Source of the DNA: CAYTLQ01 sp964438715
Lineage (GTDB): Bacteria > Bacteroidota > Ignavibacteria > Ignavibacteriales > Ignavibacteriaceae
Direction: 5' to 3'
Assembly: GCA_964438715.1 (NCBI GenBank)
Contig: CAYTLQ010000106.1
Span: forward strand, 1-7,006
DNA: 7,006 nucleotides
Part shown: positions 1-6,866 of the stretch, piece by piece
Layout: each line of letters opens with the position of its first letter
Numbering within the stretch: the stretch's first letter is position 1
Notes under the pieces: model-generated
What the model was told of the DNA's origin: nothing
The model's database searches: none
What the model saw: the letters and a program-made list of their open reading frames with translations, nothing else
Made by a program: the position numbers and the translations under genes

Positions 1-243
1 TCTATATCGTGGAACTTTTATATCCTCAATTAATCCATATTCTGTGACCAATGATCGCCTGTAATATCCATTACGTTGTCGAGACATTTTCTGTTGATAG
101 CCAGTTCTTTGTTGTTCTATCTCAAACTCTAAGATCCTTTCAAGTAGTTCTTTTATGAATTGTTGGATCTCGTTAACAAAATATTTGTATGTATCTTTTA
201 TTTGTTGAGTTTTTATTGTATTTTTGGTCAACGCATCAATCAT
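1..243 (-). CDS. IS256-family (Mutator-type) transposase, N-terminal 81 residues, cut by window edge
   Basis: This gene fragment encodes the N-terminus of a DDE transposase that would move the surrounding insertion sequence by cut-and-paste or copy-out transposition. The frame is open from ATG at 243-241 to the window edge, exactly 81 codons. Residues 20-45 are a charged, helix-like stretch. Residues 57-81 (RNGYYRRSLVTEYG, then IEDIKVPR) match the signature at the start of IS256/Mutator transposases, where an RNGY-R-L-T-G-IEDL-VPR pattern is typical. The DDE catalytic domain lies off the window. The start is supported by a strong Shine-Dalgarno sequence, AAGGAGA, with AGGAG 9 nt from the ATG. 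The gene sits downstream of comM in the same orientation, so comM read-through could reach it. The family call rests on motif recognition, not on a database search. Confidence 0.85.
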   Translation of the reverse strand, partial: MIDALTKNTIKTQQIKDTYKYFVNEIQQFIKELLERILEFEIEQQRTGYQQKMSRQRNGYYRRSLVTEYGLIEDIKVPRYR

Positions 244-289
244 GGCACTTGTCTCCTTTTTTTATTTCAAATTTATCAGGCAAGTGCCA
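243..289 (-). promoter_or_regulatory. Hairpin enclosing the transposase ribosome binding site
   Basis: A perfect 9-bp inverted repeat, TGGCACTTG (minus strand, 289-281) and CAAGTGCCA (251-243), flanks a 29-nt loop. The second arm occupies the spacer between Shine-Dalgarno and start and ends on the A of the ATG. The AGGAG core sits at the loop edge against the stem. In an RNA containing both arms this would hinder initiation. IS10 and IS50 are known to use start-region hairpins to block translation from outside transcripts. Applying that logic here is inference. Confidence 0.5.
253..257 (-). promoter_or_regulatory. Strong Shine-Dalgarno of the transposase
   Basis: The minus strand reads AAAAGGAGAC ahead of the ATG, with AGGAG at 257-253 and a 9-nt gap to the start codon. 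It is clearly stronger than the ribosome binding sites of the M16 peptidase, nuoH and nuoI in this window. It fixes the transposase start at 243. Confidence 0.8.
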
Positions 290-294
290 ATTTT

Positions 295-324
295 TTTATA
301 CCTTTCTTTACACATTTTTGTAAA
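295..324 (-). promoter_or_regulatory. Candidate sigma70-type promoter of the transposase
   Basis: The minus strand carries TTTACA (324-319), an 18-nt spacer and TATAAA (300-295). The -35 lies inside the terminal inverted repeat, a common arrangement in insertion sequences. An alternative Bacteroidetes-like TAAATTTG box (TAnnTTTG type) lies at 275-268, nearer the gene, but has no clear -33 partner. The two candidates differ in whether the transcript includes the first arm of the start-region hairpin. Confidence 0.4.
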
Positions 325-331
325 CGCTTAT
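305..331 (-). repeat. Terminal inverted repeat of the left IS256-type element
   Basis: Read inward on the minus strand this is ATAAGCGTTTACAAAAATGT followed by GTAAAG. It aligns with the inward-reading end at 6867-6893 through ATAA, GTT, a run of A and TGTGTAAA, with one gap and several mismatches. Imperfect ends of about 25-28 bp suit the IS256 family. Confidence 0.6.
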
Positions 332-350
332 TAATTCAAATATTATTCTT

Positions 351-372
351 AAAAATTGTCTCAATATGAGAC
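351..372 (-). terminator. Weak intrinsic terminator downstream of comM
   Basis: On the minus strand a 6-bp perfect stem, GTCTCA/TGAGAC, with a 3-nt TAT loop (372-358) is followed by AATTTTT (357-351). It lies about 60 nt after the comM stop and before the left IS end. The stem is short, so termination may be partial. On the plus strand the stem is followed by TTTGATTTT, so weak bidirectional action is possible. Confidence 0.4.
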
Positions 373-430
373 TTTGATTTTAACAACATTACTTATAAAA
401 TTTAACTTTCTGTTATACCGTACAGCTATC

Positions 431-1969
431 TCAATGATTCCACAATTCTCTATCCAGACTACGGTACTGAATGGCTTCGCTTACATGTTGCGGTGCAATA
501 TTTTCTGAATTATCCAAATCCGCGATAGTTCTGCTGACTTTAAGTATCCTGTCGTACGCTCTCGCAGAAAGACCCAATTTTGTCATCGCCATCTTGAGAA
601 GTTCCTGTCCCGATGAGTCAAGTTTACAAAATTGCCGCACCTCTGCTGTCCCCATATCAGCATTGTTAAAAATATGTTTGAAATTTCTGAACCTATGTAT
701 TTGTTTTTCTTTTGCCTTCATTACCCGTTCTCTTATCACCGCAGATGACTCCCCTTTATGCTCCGATGATAATTCTTTATATTTTACCGCGGGTACTTCG
801 ATGTGAATATCAATCCTGTCTAAAAGTGGGCCTGAAATTCTGGACATATATTTTTGTATCATTTGTTGAGTGCAGGTACATTCCTTATTCGGATCGGTAA
901 AAAATCCGCACGGACATGGGTTCATTGCAGCTGCCAACATAAAATTTGCCGGAAATTCAAGAGACATTTTCGAGCGGCTTACGGTTACCCTTGAGTCCTC
1001 CAAAGGCTGTCGTAATACTTCAAGAACATTTTTCTTAAATTCCGGTAATTCATCAAGAAATAATACGCCGTGATGAGCAAATGATACTTCACCCGGTCTT
1101 GGAAATGACCCGCCTCCGACAAGTGCAGCATCCGATACAGTATGATGTGGACTACGAAAAGGCCTCTCGGTAATTAGGGCTTTGTTTTTTTGAAGGATAC
1201 CTGCTACGGAATGTATTTTAGTTGTTTCCAATGCTTCTTCAAAAGTTAAGTGTGGTAATATTGAGGGCAGCCGTTTTGCTAACATAGTTTTCCCCGATCC
1301 CGGAGGACCGATCATAAGAATGTTATGACCTCCTGCAGCAGCTACCTCCAAAGCGCGCTTAACATTTTCCTGCCCCTTAACATCTCCAAAATCTAACTGA
1401 TACTCATTAACCCCCTGAAAAATTTCATCTCGCGAAGTGAATACCGGAGAATATTCTTTTTCACCTGAAAGGAACGCAACAACCTCACTCAGATTCTCAA
1501 AACCATAAACATCTATTCCCTCAACAATTGACGCTTCCTTTACACTGTCCATTGGTAATATTAGTCTCTTGAATCCTCTTTGTTTTGCTTCGAAAGCAAT
1601 CGGTAACCCGCCACGGATTGATCGTAGTGCACCATCCAAAGCCAGTTCGCCTAAAAAAACTGTTGAGTCAAGAGCTGAAGAATCTACTTGTTCTGAAGAA
1701 GCGAGAATTCCTATAGCTATTGGTAAATCGAATGAACTTCCCTCTTTTTTTATGTCAGCGGGCGCCATATTTACGGTAATTTTTTCCTTCGGGAATTTAA
1801 ATCCGCTATTTTTTATTGCCGACATAACTCTTTCCCTGCTCTCTTTTACCGCATTATCAGGAAGACCCACAACCACAAAGGCCGGTACATGTTTTTCATT
1901 ATTTGTTTCTATTTCAACTATATAAGCATCTATGCCATGTGTGGCGCTTGAAAAAACTTTGGATATCAT
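431..1969 (-). CDS. comM: ComM/YifB-family AAA+ ATPase (Mg-chelatase-like)
   Basis: This is a complete 512-residue protein, the normal length for the family. Residues about 20-140 form the Lon-protease-like N-terminal domain, about 190-395 the Mg-chelatase-type AAA+ core, and about 405-500 the C-terminal helical domain. Visible motifs are Walker A GPPGSGKT at 221-228, Walker B LFLDE at 303-307, sensor-1 N350, an arginine-finger candidate at R385 (LLDRID), and a sensor-2 candidate at R470 (GLSARAYDRI). Four cysteines (C352, C354, C364, C366) form a probable metal-binding knuckle after sensor 1. In Vibrio cholerae ComM is a hexameric helicase that drives branch migration during natural transformation. 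A similar DNA role is inferred here. The name Mg chelatase reflects fold only. The start is supported by AGGGAG at 1978-1973, although the 3-nt gap is short. The gene appears monocistronic. Confidence 0.92.
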   Translation of the reverse strand: MISKVFSSATHGIDAYIVEIETNNEKHVPAFVVVGLPDNAVKESRERVMSAIKNSGFKFPKEKITVNMAPADIKKEGSSFDLPIAIGILASSEQVDSSALDSTVFLGELALDGALRSIRGGLPIAFEAKQRGFKRLILPMDSVKEASIVEGIDVYGFENLSEVVAFLSGEKEYSPVFTSRDEIFQGVNEYQLDFGDVKGQENVKRALEVAAAGGHNILMIGPPGSGKTMLAKRLPSILPHLTFEEALETTKIHSVAGILQKNKALITERPFRSPHHTVSDAALVGGGSFPRPGEVSFAHHGVLFLDELPEFKKNVLEVLRQPLEDSRVTVSRSKMSLEFPANFMLAAAMNPCPCGFFTDPNKECTCTQQMIQKYMSRISGPLLDRIDIHIEVPAVKYKELSSEHKGESSAVIRERVMKAKEKQIHRFRNFKHIFNNADMGTAEVRQFCKLDSSGQELLKMAMTKLGLSARAYDRILKVSRTIADLDNSENIAPQHVSEAIQYRSLDRELWNH

Positions 1970-2053
1970 AGGCTCCCTGCCTTTGTGTGGATTACAAAAT
2001 CAATAATAGTCATACTCAAATTTAATAAGCAGGATTTCATTTTTAGCATTGTA

Positions 2054-2081
2054 ATTATATCTCCGGAAATTTTCTCTTCAA
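2054..2081 (-). promoter_or_regulatory. Probable comM promoter
   Basis: The minus strand shows TTGAAG (2081-2076), a 16-nt spacer and a consensus TATAAT (2059-2054), giving a leader of roughly 75-80 nt before comM. A Bacteroidetes-like TAAATTTG box lies closer to the gene at 2024-2017, without a clear upstream partner. The promoter is downstream of the nuoI terminator, consistent with comM being a separate unit. Confidence 0.5.
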
Positions 2082-2130
2082 TCTTTATCTCTATCAATGA
2101 TTAGAGAAGTTGAAGTGCAAAATTCCCCTA

Positions 2131-2165
2131 AAAATAAAAAAGCCAGAGCGGAGATCTCTGGCTTT
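2131..2165 (-). terminator. Strong intrinsic terminator after nuoI
   Basis: On the minus strand, AAAGCCAGAG (2165-2156) pairs perfectly over 10 bp with CTCTGGCTTT (2148-2139) across a 7-nt loop. A T-rich tail, TTTATTTT, follows. The structure begins 20 nt after the nuoI stop codon. The plus-strand reading has no U-tract after its stem, so it acts for the minus-strand operon only. It defines the 3' end of the peptidase-nuoG-nuoH-nuoI transcript. Confidence 0.9.
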
Positions 2166-2185
2166 AAGTAGTTCAATTACCTGAT

Positions 2186-2680
2186 TTATTTATATTGTCT
2201 CAGAAAATCAATTCTATCCTGAAGTTGTTCAACAGGAACAAGAAGTTTATCTTTACCATAAATTGCATCCTCCCTGTTTGAAAAAGCGAGTTCATAATCT
2301 TTACTCATTACAATAGCTTCTTCAGGACAGACTTCTTCACAAAAGCCGCAGAAAATACAACGGAGCATATTTATTTCAAACTTTTCAGGATACCTTTCTT
2401 TCTCCCGGGGTGTCTCGTCTGCTTGTACCTCAATAGCAAGAGCAGGACAAACTCGTGAGCAAAGTCCACACGCAACACATCGTTCCTCCCCGTTCTTCTC
2501 CATCACTAATACAGGACGGCCCCGATAAGACGCTGGCGGTTCAAATTTTACTTCCGGATATTCCATCGTAAATCTCGGCTGGAACATCTGACGAAGTGTA
2601 ATACCCAATCCTTTTATGATTTCCGGGAGATAGATTCTTTCCCAGAATGTTAAATCTTTTAATCTTTTTTTATTACTCAT
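2186..2680 (-). CDS. nuoI: NADH-quinone oxidoreductase subunit I (complex I, NuoI)
   Basis: This 164-residue protein is the complex I subunit that carries two [4Fe-4S] clusters (N6a and N6b) and passes electrons toward NuoB and the quinone site. It acts at the cytoplasmic face of the membrane, docked between the peripheral and membrane arms. Two ferredoxin motifs are intact: C68, C71, C74, C78 (CVACGLCSRVCP) and C108, C111, C114, C118 (CIFCGFCEEVCP). The N-terminal 40 residues hold an amphipathic region (residues 15-35) typical of NuoI membrane association. Length is normal for bacterial NuoI. The ATG lies 13 nt after the nuoH stop, and only a weak, A-rich purine stretch precedes it, so translational coupling to nuoH is likely. 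It is the last gene of the operon, and no nuoJ follows. Confidence 0.96.
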   Translation of the reverse strand: MSNKKRLKDLTFWERIYLPEIIKGLGITLRQMFQPRFTMEYPEVKFEPPASYRGRPVLVMEKNGEERCVACGLCSRVCPALAIEVQADETPREKERYPEKFEINMLRCIFCGFCEEVCPEEAIVMSKDYELAFSNREDAIYGKDKLLVPVEQLQDRIDFLRQYK

Positions 2681-2693
2681 AATTGTTCTTGTA

Positions 2694-3722
2694 TTAATTA
2701 TACCACATCACTAATATTGCTACCCATACGAGGTTCACCAACGAAAGCGGAAACATGACTTTCCAGCCAATGTTCATCAGCTGATCATAACGAAATCTCG
2801 GGAGGCTCCATCTTACCCAAATAAAGAAGAAGAGAAGAGCACCCATCTTAAACATAAAAATTCCTACATACACTAATGCCATCCATCCCTCAGAGAGTCC
2901 TAGTTGATCGATAAACGGGAAATGCCAACCACCTAAATACAGTATAATGATCATAGCACTGCCTATAATCATATTGGCATATTCAGCGAGGAAGAAAGCG
3001 GCAAATTTCATAGAACTATATTCAGTATGATAACCGCCTACAAGTTCCGGCTCGGCTTCCGGTAAATCAAATGGCAGTCTGTTTGTTTCAGCAAAAGCTG
3101 ATACAACAAATGTAATAAATCCTATTGGTTGCAGTATTGCATTCCAACCCCAGGTAATTTGAGAATTTACTATATCGAGTGGCCGCAATGATTCCGATAC
3201 TAACAAAACACCTGCAATTGAAAAGCCCATAGAAATTTCATACGAAATCATCTGAGCCGAGGAGCGTATGCCTCCCAAAAGAGAATATTTACTACCCGAT
3301 GACCAACCTGAAAAGGTTATTGCATACACACCAACAGAGGTCATTGCCAAGACATATAGGACCCCAATATTAACATCAGCAACAACGAGAGGCATATTGT
3401 ATCCGAAAAGATTTACCGATGGCCCGATGGGAATTACTGCATAGGTACCAAATGCAACTAAAAGTGCTATTATGGGGGCAAGAGTGTGCACAGTTCTGTT
3501 AGCCGCTTTTGGGACAATATCCTCTTTCAACAAAAGTTTAAGAACATCAGCAAAAGGTTGTAGCAGTCCTGCAGGTCCAACACGGTTAGGCCCGACACGA
3601 TTCTGTGCCCATGCGCTGATTTTACGCTCAAAATAAACCAAATACGAAACAGTTATCAGGATTACATGAGCAATTATTAAAACTTTAATGAGACTTATAA
3701 TTGTTATTTCGAGAATACTCAT
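2694..3722 (-). CDS. nuoH: NADH-quinone oxidoreductase subunit H (complex I, NuoH/ND1)
   Basis: This 342-residue integral membrane protein is the ND1-type subunit that forms most of the quinone-binding chamber and joins the peripheral arm to the proton-pumping membrane arm. About eight hydrophobic segments are visible, near residues 10-30, 83-100, 115-137, 160-178, 195-211, 240-262, 281-302 and 320-340. Family signatures are intact: AQNRVGPNRVGPAG at 39-52, the loop ETNRLPFDLPEAEPE at 212-226 with its conserved acidic residues, and the GGYHTEYS stretch at 229-236 that follows it. Length is normal. The ATG sits 14 nt after the nuoG stop with only a poor ribosome binding site (GGTAA), which suggests coupling to nuoG. 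No truncation or frameshift is seen. Confidence 0.97.
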   Translation of the reverse strand: MSILEITIISLIKVLIIAHVILITVSYLVYFERKISAWAQNRVGPNRVGPAGLLQPFADVLKLLLKEDIVPKAANRTVHTLAPIIALLVAFGTYAVIPIGPSVNLFGYNMPLVVADVNIGVLYVLAMTSVGVYAITFSGWSSGSKYSLLGGIRSSAQMISYEISMGFSIAGVLLVSESLRPLDIVNSQITWGWNAILQPIGFITFVVSAFAETNRLPFDLPEAEPELVGGYHTEYSSMKFAAFFLAEYANMIIGSAMIIILYLGGWHFPFIDQLGLSEGWMALVYVGIFMFKMGALLFFFIWVRWSLPRFRYDQLMNIGWKVMFPLSLVNLVWVAILVMWYN

Positions 3723-3736
3723 AATATTACCGTAAT

Positions 3737-5413
3737 TTAAACCTTAACTGCGGAGGTAACACCGGTGATCATACATCCGGTTTCACCAATTGAATCATAA
3801 TCGATCCCGTGAAATACTGAAATATTTGACGCAATCTCACTAAATACTTCTTCCGCCATTCCGTATTTTGTTTTATTTCCCAGAAGAGTTACTAATCCAC
3901 TAATAATCCTCCAAGAGGGCCTTGCATCAACCTTTTTCACTTTGCCCCATCTGTCATACTCAGTGCCAAATTTATCCAATCGGCTCAGAGAAAGTCCATC
4001 AAGACTTCTATCCGTCTCCAGCACAGCAACAGCGGGACGAATCCGTTGGATTCTTCCCTGAAAATTAACCCATGTGCCGTGTTTCTCCGCATAGGAAGAT
4101 GCAGGAAATATTACATTAGCATATTTAGTGGATGTATTAAAATTCACTGCAAGAACAGCAAGAAAATCCAGCTTAGCTAAAAGTTCTTCTAATTTTGTAT
4201 CGAGAGCGGCGAGATCATCTTCAAGAATAAACAAGGCTTTAATCTTACCGGATTCAATTGCATTCATCATACCTTTAAGATCAAGTCCCCCGGCTCCGGG
4301 AGTAACGCCTGCCAGCATAGCGCCCATTGCATTTGGCGATCTGTCACTTTGCCGTAAAATATTATCACCGAATTTTTCATCAATATGTCTTGCAAAATCA
4401 AGATTCCGTACCCCAAGGGTTTTCGCAAGTTTTACCAGCATATAATTATCTTCAACTGTTGCAAAAGCGGAGCCAATAAAGCCAATTTCGTCCTTGCCGT
4501 ATGCTTTCAGTTCCGAAATTGTAAAAGCCATGGATTCATCCCAATGTACTTTTCGAAGTTCGCCGTCCTTGCGAATATAACTACCGTCTATACGGTTTTC
4601 TGCATTTACATTGCGGAAAGTATTTAATCTGCCCTCATCACACATCCAATACTGATTAACATCGGGATTAAATCGCGGAGTGAGACGAAGAATTTCGTTA
4701 CTTCTTACCCAAATATCAATATTGCATCCCCTTGAACAACCTGTACAGATCGATTTCGTTGCGGACATATCCCAGACACGAGCATTAAACCTGAAATCGC
4801 GGTTTGTTAACGCTCCAACAGGACAGATATCGGTAACATTCAATGAGTATGGATTATCAAGTTGTTTGCCCGGGAAAGTAACAATTGTTACCCTATCACC
4901 TCTTTTAACGAATGTCAATTGAGGTTCGCCTGCAATCTCATCACAAAATCTTATACAACGGGAGCATGAAATACACCTTTCGGCATCAAACATTATATGC
5001 GGACCTAACTCAACTCTTTTATCCTTGTGTACCTTTTCTTCTACAAAGCGACTTTCGCCCGTGCTATGCTGGAAAGCGTAATCCTGAAGCTTGCACTCTC
5101 CCGCCTCATCACAGATCGGGCAATCGAGAGGGTGATTAATAAGAAGGAACTCCATAACAGCGTTGCGTGCTAAGAGTGTTTTTTCGGATTGTGTATGAAC
5201 AACCATTCCCTCAGAAGCCATCGTTGAACAGGCGATCACAAGTTTCGGCATTCTTTCAACCTCTACTAAGCAAACACGACAGTTCCCTGATACTGATAAC
5301 GATGGATGCCAACAAAAATGAGGTATGGTAATTCCTGCATCCGCCGCGGCCTGAATTATAGTTTGTCCGGGTTTAAATTCAATCTCGTTTCCGTCTAATT
5401 GAAATTTAGGCAT
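3737..5413 (-). CDS. nuoG: NADH-quinone oxidoreductase subunit G (complex I, NuoG), short form
   Basis: This peripheral-arm subunit carries several Fe-S clusters between NuoE/F and NuoI. Ligands for all are visible: N1b [2Fe-2S] at C34, C45, C48, C62; N5 [4Fe-4S] at H94, C98, C101, C107; N4 at C147, C150, C153 and C197 (CPVGAL); and N7 at C223, C226, C230, C258. The N7 spacing of C-x2-C-x3-C-x27-C matches the Thermus Nqo3 arrangement. Residues from about 270 onward are a reduced molybdopterin-oxidoreductase-like domain, not expected to bind a cofactor. At 558 residues it is much shorter than E. coli NuoG (about 900) or Thermus Nqo3 (about 780). The missing length is in the C-terminal half, yet the frame ends cleanly just before nuoH. 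The start is supported by AGGA at 5424-5421, 7 nt upstream. The gene begins 19 nt after the peptidase stop. Confidence 0.95.
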   Translation of the reverse strand: MPKFQLDGNEIEFKPGQTIIQAAADAGITIPHFCWHPSLSVSGNCRVCLVEVERMPKLVIACSTMASEGMVVHTQSEKTLLARNAVMEFLLINHPLDCPICDEAGECKLQDYAFQHSTGESRFVEEKVHKDKRVELGPHIMFDAERCISCSRCIRFCDEIAGEPQLTFVKRGDRVTIVTFPGKQLDNPYSLNVTDICPVGALTNRDFRFNARVWDMSATKSICTGCSRGCNIDIWVRSNEILRLTPRFNPDVNQYWMCDEGRLNTFRNVNAENRIDGSYIRKDGELRKVHWDESMAFTISELKAYGKDEIGFIGSAFATVEDNYMLVKLAKTLGVRNLDFARHIDEKFGDNILRQSDRSPNAMGAMLAGVTPGAGGLDLKGMMNAIESGKIKALFILEDDLAALDTKLEELLAKLDFLAVLAVNFNTSTKYANVIFPASSYAEKHGTWVNFQGRIQRIRPAVAVLETDRSLDGLSLSRLDKFGTEYDRWGKVKKVDARPSWRIISGLVTLLGNKTKYGMAEEVFSEIASNISVFHGIDYDSIGETGCMITGVTSAVKV

Positions 5414-5432
5414 TATTAATTCCTGTAAAATT

Positions 5433-6689
5433 TTATGCTGCTTTTATAATCTTATTTTTATCTGAGCGAATAATAACCGTAGTAAGTTTTTCTGCCAATA
5501 ACACTTCCTTTGCTATATTCATAATATCATCGGGTGTTACAGATTCGATTTTCCGGATTATCTCCTCTAATGAAATTATCCGGTTATGATATAAAATATT
5601 ATTTGCGAGACGCATCATCCGGTTTGTAGTATTTTCGAGTCCCAGAATAATTGTTCCTTTCAAATATTCTTTAACCCGGTTTAATTCTTTTATCGGAACA
5701 TGAGAACCAAGCATTTTATCTAATTCATTTCTGATAACACTGACCGCTTTATCAAGGTTCCTCTCGCTCGTTGAGAAATAAATACCAAACGCTGATGCAT
5801 CATAGTAAGAATTGACAAATGTATTGATCTGATAGGTGATTCCCTTTTTTTCTCTGACAGCCTGAAAAAGGCGCGAACTGCTTCCTTCTCCAAGAAGCAC
5901 AGAGAGAAGACTGAGATGTACTCTCTTCGGGTCTTTATACCCGTAAGAGCGTGTGCCAATAATACAGTGTACCTGATTGATATCTTTCGTAAAAACCTGA
6001 TTTTCAGGTTTTACAGGTTTTATCGATAGCCTTTTTAGTGGACTGACTGTTCTTTTATCAGCGAAGAATTTTTCGGAAAGTTTTAACACCTTTTCGTGGT
6101 TTAATTTACCGGATGCTGTGATTAGAAGCCTCCCGCTTTCATAATAGTTTTTATGAAAATCAAGCAGATTATCTCGGTTAAAACTGCTGATTGTTTCCTG
6201 CCTCCCGATTATTGGATATGCAAGAGTATTTCCGCGGAAAATTATCTCTTCAAACCTATCGAAAATAAGTTCTTCGGGATTGTCTTCAATATCCATTAAT
6301 TCATCAAGAATGACACCGGACTCTTTTTTGATATCAGTTGATCTGAAAAGAGGCTCTTTCACCATATCAGCAATAACATCAAAAGTGGTTTCAAAACGGT
6401 TGGCAAGTCCTCTACTGTAGTAACAGGTATTTTCTTTGGAAGTAAAAGCATTAAGATACCCTCCACATGCTTCTATTGTCTCGGAAATTTTTCTTGCAGA
6501 TCTTTTCCGAGTTCCCTTGAATACCATGTGCTCCACAAAATGGCTTATTCCATTGGTATTATGACTCTCATCACGGGTACCGACATTAAACCAAAAACCA
6601 AGAGAAAACGATTCAATGTGAGGAATATGCTCACTTACCACCGTTATCCCGCCCGGCAAATCATTTATTACCAGATTATTAAATGTCAA
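5433..6689 (-). CDS. M16-family zinc metallopeptidase (processing peptidase-like)
   Basis: This 418-residue protein is a half-size, M16B-type inverzincin, related to the mitochondrial processing peptidase beta subunit. The inverted zinc motif HFVEH is at H50-H54, with E53 as catalytic base. The third ligand is probably E130 in VILDE, 75 residues after H54, as expected for HxxEH-x75-E. The C-terminal half contains GEGSSSRLFQAVREKKGITY (267-286), where R279 and Y286 have the seven-residue spacing of the R/Y substrate-binding pair. One chain therefore carries both elements, consistent with an active homodimer. No signal peptide is visible, so a cytoplasmic location is likely. Its substrate is unknown. 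It is the first gene of the unit leading into nuoG. The ATG has no obvious Shine-Dalgarno, but an in-frame stop lies close upstream and the N-terminus fits the family. Confidence 0.93.
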   Translation of the reverse strand: MTFNNLVINDLPGGITVVSEHIPHIESFSLGFWFNVGTRDESHNTNGISHFVEHMVFKGTRKRSARKISETIEACGGYLNAFTSKENTCYYSRGLANRFETTFDVIADMVKEPLFRSTDIKKESGVILDELMDIEDNPEELIFDRFEEIIFRGNTLAYPIIGRQETISSFNRDNLLDFHKNYYESGRLLITASGKLNHEKVLKLSEKFFADKRTVSPLKRLSIKPVKPENQVFTKDINQVHCIIGTRSYGYKDPKRVHLSLLSVLLGEGSSSRLFQAVREKKGITYQINTFVNSYYDASAFGIYFSTSERNLDKAVSVIRNELDKMLGSHVPIKELNRVKEYLKGTIILGLENTTNRMMRLANNILYHNRIISLEEIIRKIESVTPDDIMNIAKEVLLAEKLTTVIIRSDKNKIIKAA

Positions 6690-6724
6690 TTGTAAATTAT
6701 GGAGAATTGTTAATTAAAATACTT

Positions 6725-6753
6725 AATATAGAGAAATGGCTCGATGTTTGCAA
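6725..6753 (-). promoter_or_regulatory. Probable promoter of the M16 peptidase-nuoGHI operon
   Basis: The minus strand carries TTGCAA (6753-6748), a 17-nt spacer and TATATT (6730-6725), a good sigma70-type match. It predicts a start near 6717 and a leader of about 28 nt before the peptidase ATG. It lies in the only sizeable gap upstream of the four-gene unit. No dedicated regulator site was recognised. Confidence 0.45.
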
Positions 6754-6836
6754 GGTATGGACAGATATAGAAGGTTTAACAAAAAATCCGTTAAATAGAT
6801 ACTCTGGCGGCAGATAATTCGATTTGATGTGCGGGT

Positions 6837-6853
6837 TTACATTTCTAATGTAA
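6837..6853. repeat. Small perfect inverted repeat upstream of the operon
   Basis: TTACATT and AATGTAA form 7-bp arms around a 3-nt TCT centre, 13 bp outside the right IS end. No T-tract follows on the minus strand, so it does not look like a terminator. It could be an operator-like site or chance in AT-rich DNA. Confidence 0.3.
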
Positions 6854-6866
6854 TACGAATATTTTC

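Larger units (their letters stand above)
1..331 (-). mobile_element. IS256-family insertion sequence, start-codon end (partial)
   Basis: This is the transposase-start end of an IS256-family element that continues beyond the left edge. It contains the first 81 transposase codons (243 down to 1), an upstream leader, and an imperfect terminal inverted repeat at about 305-331. Read inward on the minus strand, that repeat contains TGTGTAAAG, which is shared with the element end at 6867-6893. The outer boundary near 331 is inferred from alignment of the two ends and could shift by a few bases. No target-site duplication can be tested because the other end of this copy is outside the window. Confidence 0.75.

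Noticed and set aside
160..369. Plus-strand frame across the left IS start region
   Set aside because: It is antisense to the transposase start and spans the IS boundary. Its hydrophobic residues arise from T-rich DNA.
471..1925. Several open frames on the plus strand opposite comM (up to about 118 codons)
   Set aside because: They lie antisense to a conserved, intact AAA+ gene, show no recognisable domains and have no supporting ribosome binding sites. They are frame shadows.
431..1969. Magnesium chelatase subunit for chlorophyll synthesis
   Set aside because: The N-terminal Lon-like domain and C-terminal helical domain define ComM/YifB. No BchD, BchH or other pigment genes are nearby.
4128..5139. 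Open plus-strand frames opposite nuoG
   Set aside because: nuoG is intact with all cluster motifs. The opposite-strand frames encode low-complexity peptides without family features.
5720..5959. Minus-strand open frame of 79 codons inside the M16 peptidase gene in another frame
   Set aside because: It overlaps fully with a well-conserved peptidase frame and shows no motif of its own.
6736..6798. Plus-strand mini-ORF of 20 codons in the operon's upstream region
   Set aside because: It overlaps the candidate promoter on the other strand, has no Shine-Dalgarno and shows no recognisable content.
332..6866. Shared target-site duplication flanking the two IS ends (both flanks contain AATATT)
   Set aside because: A 6-bp AT-only match in AT-rich DNA is expected by chance, and its distance from the two IS ends differs.
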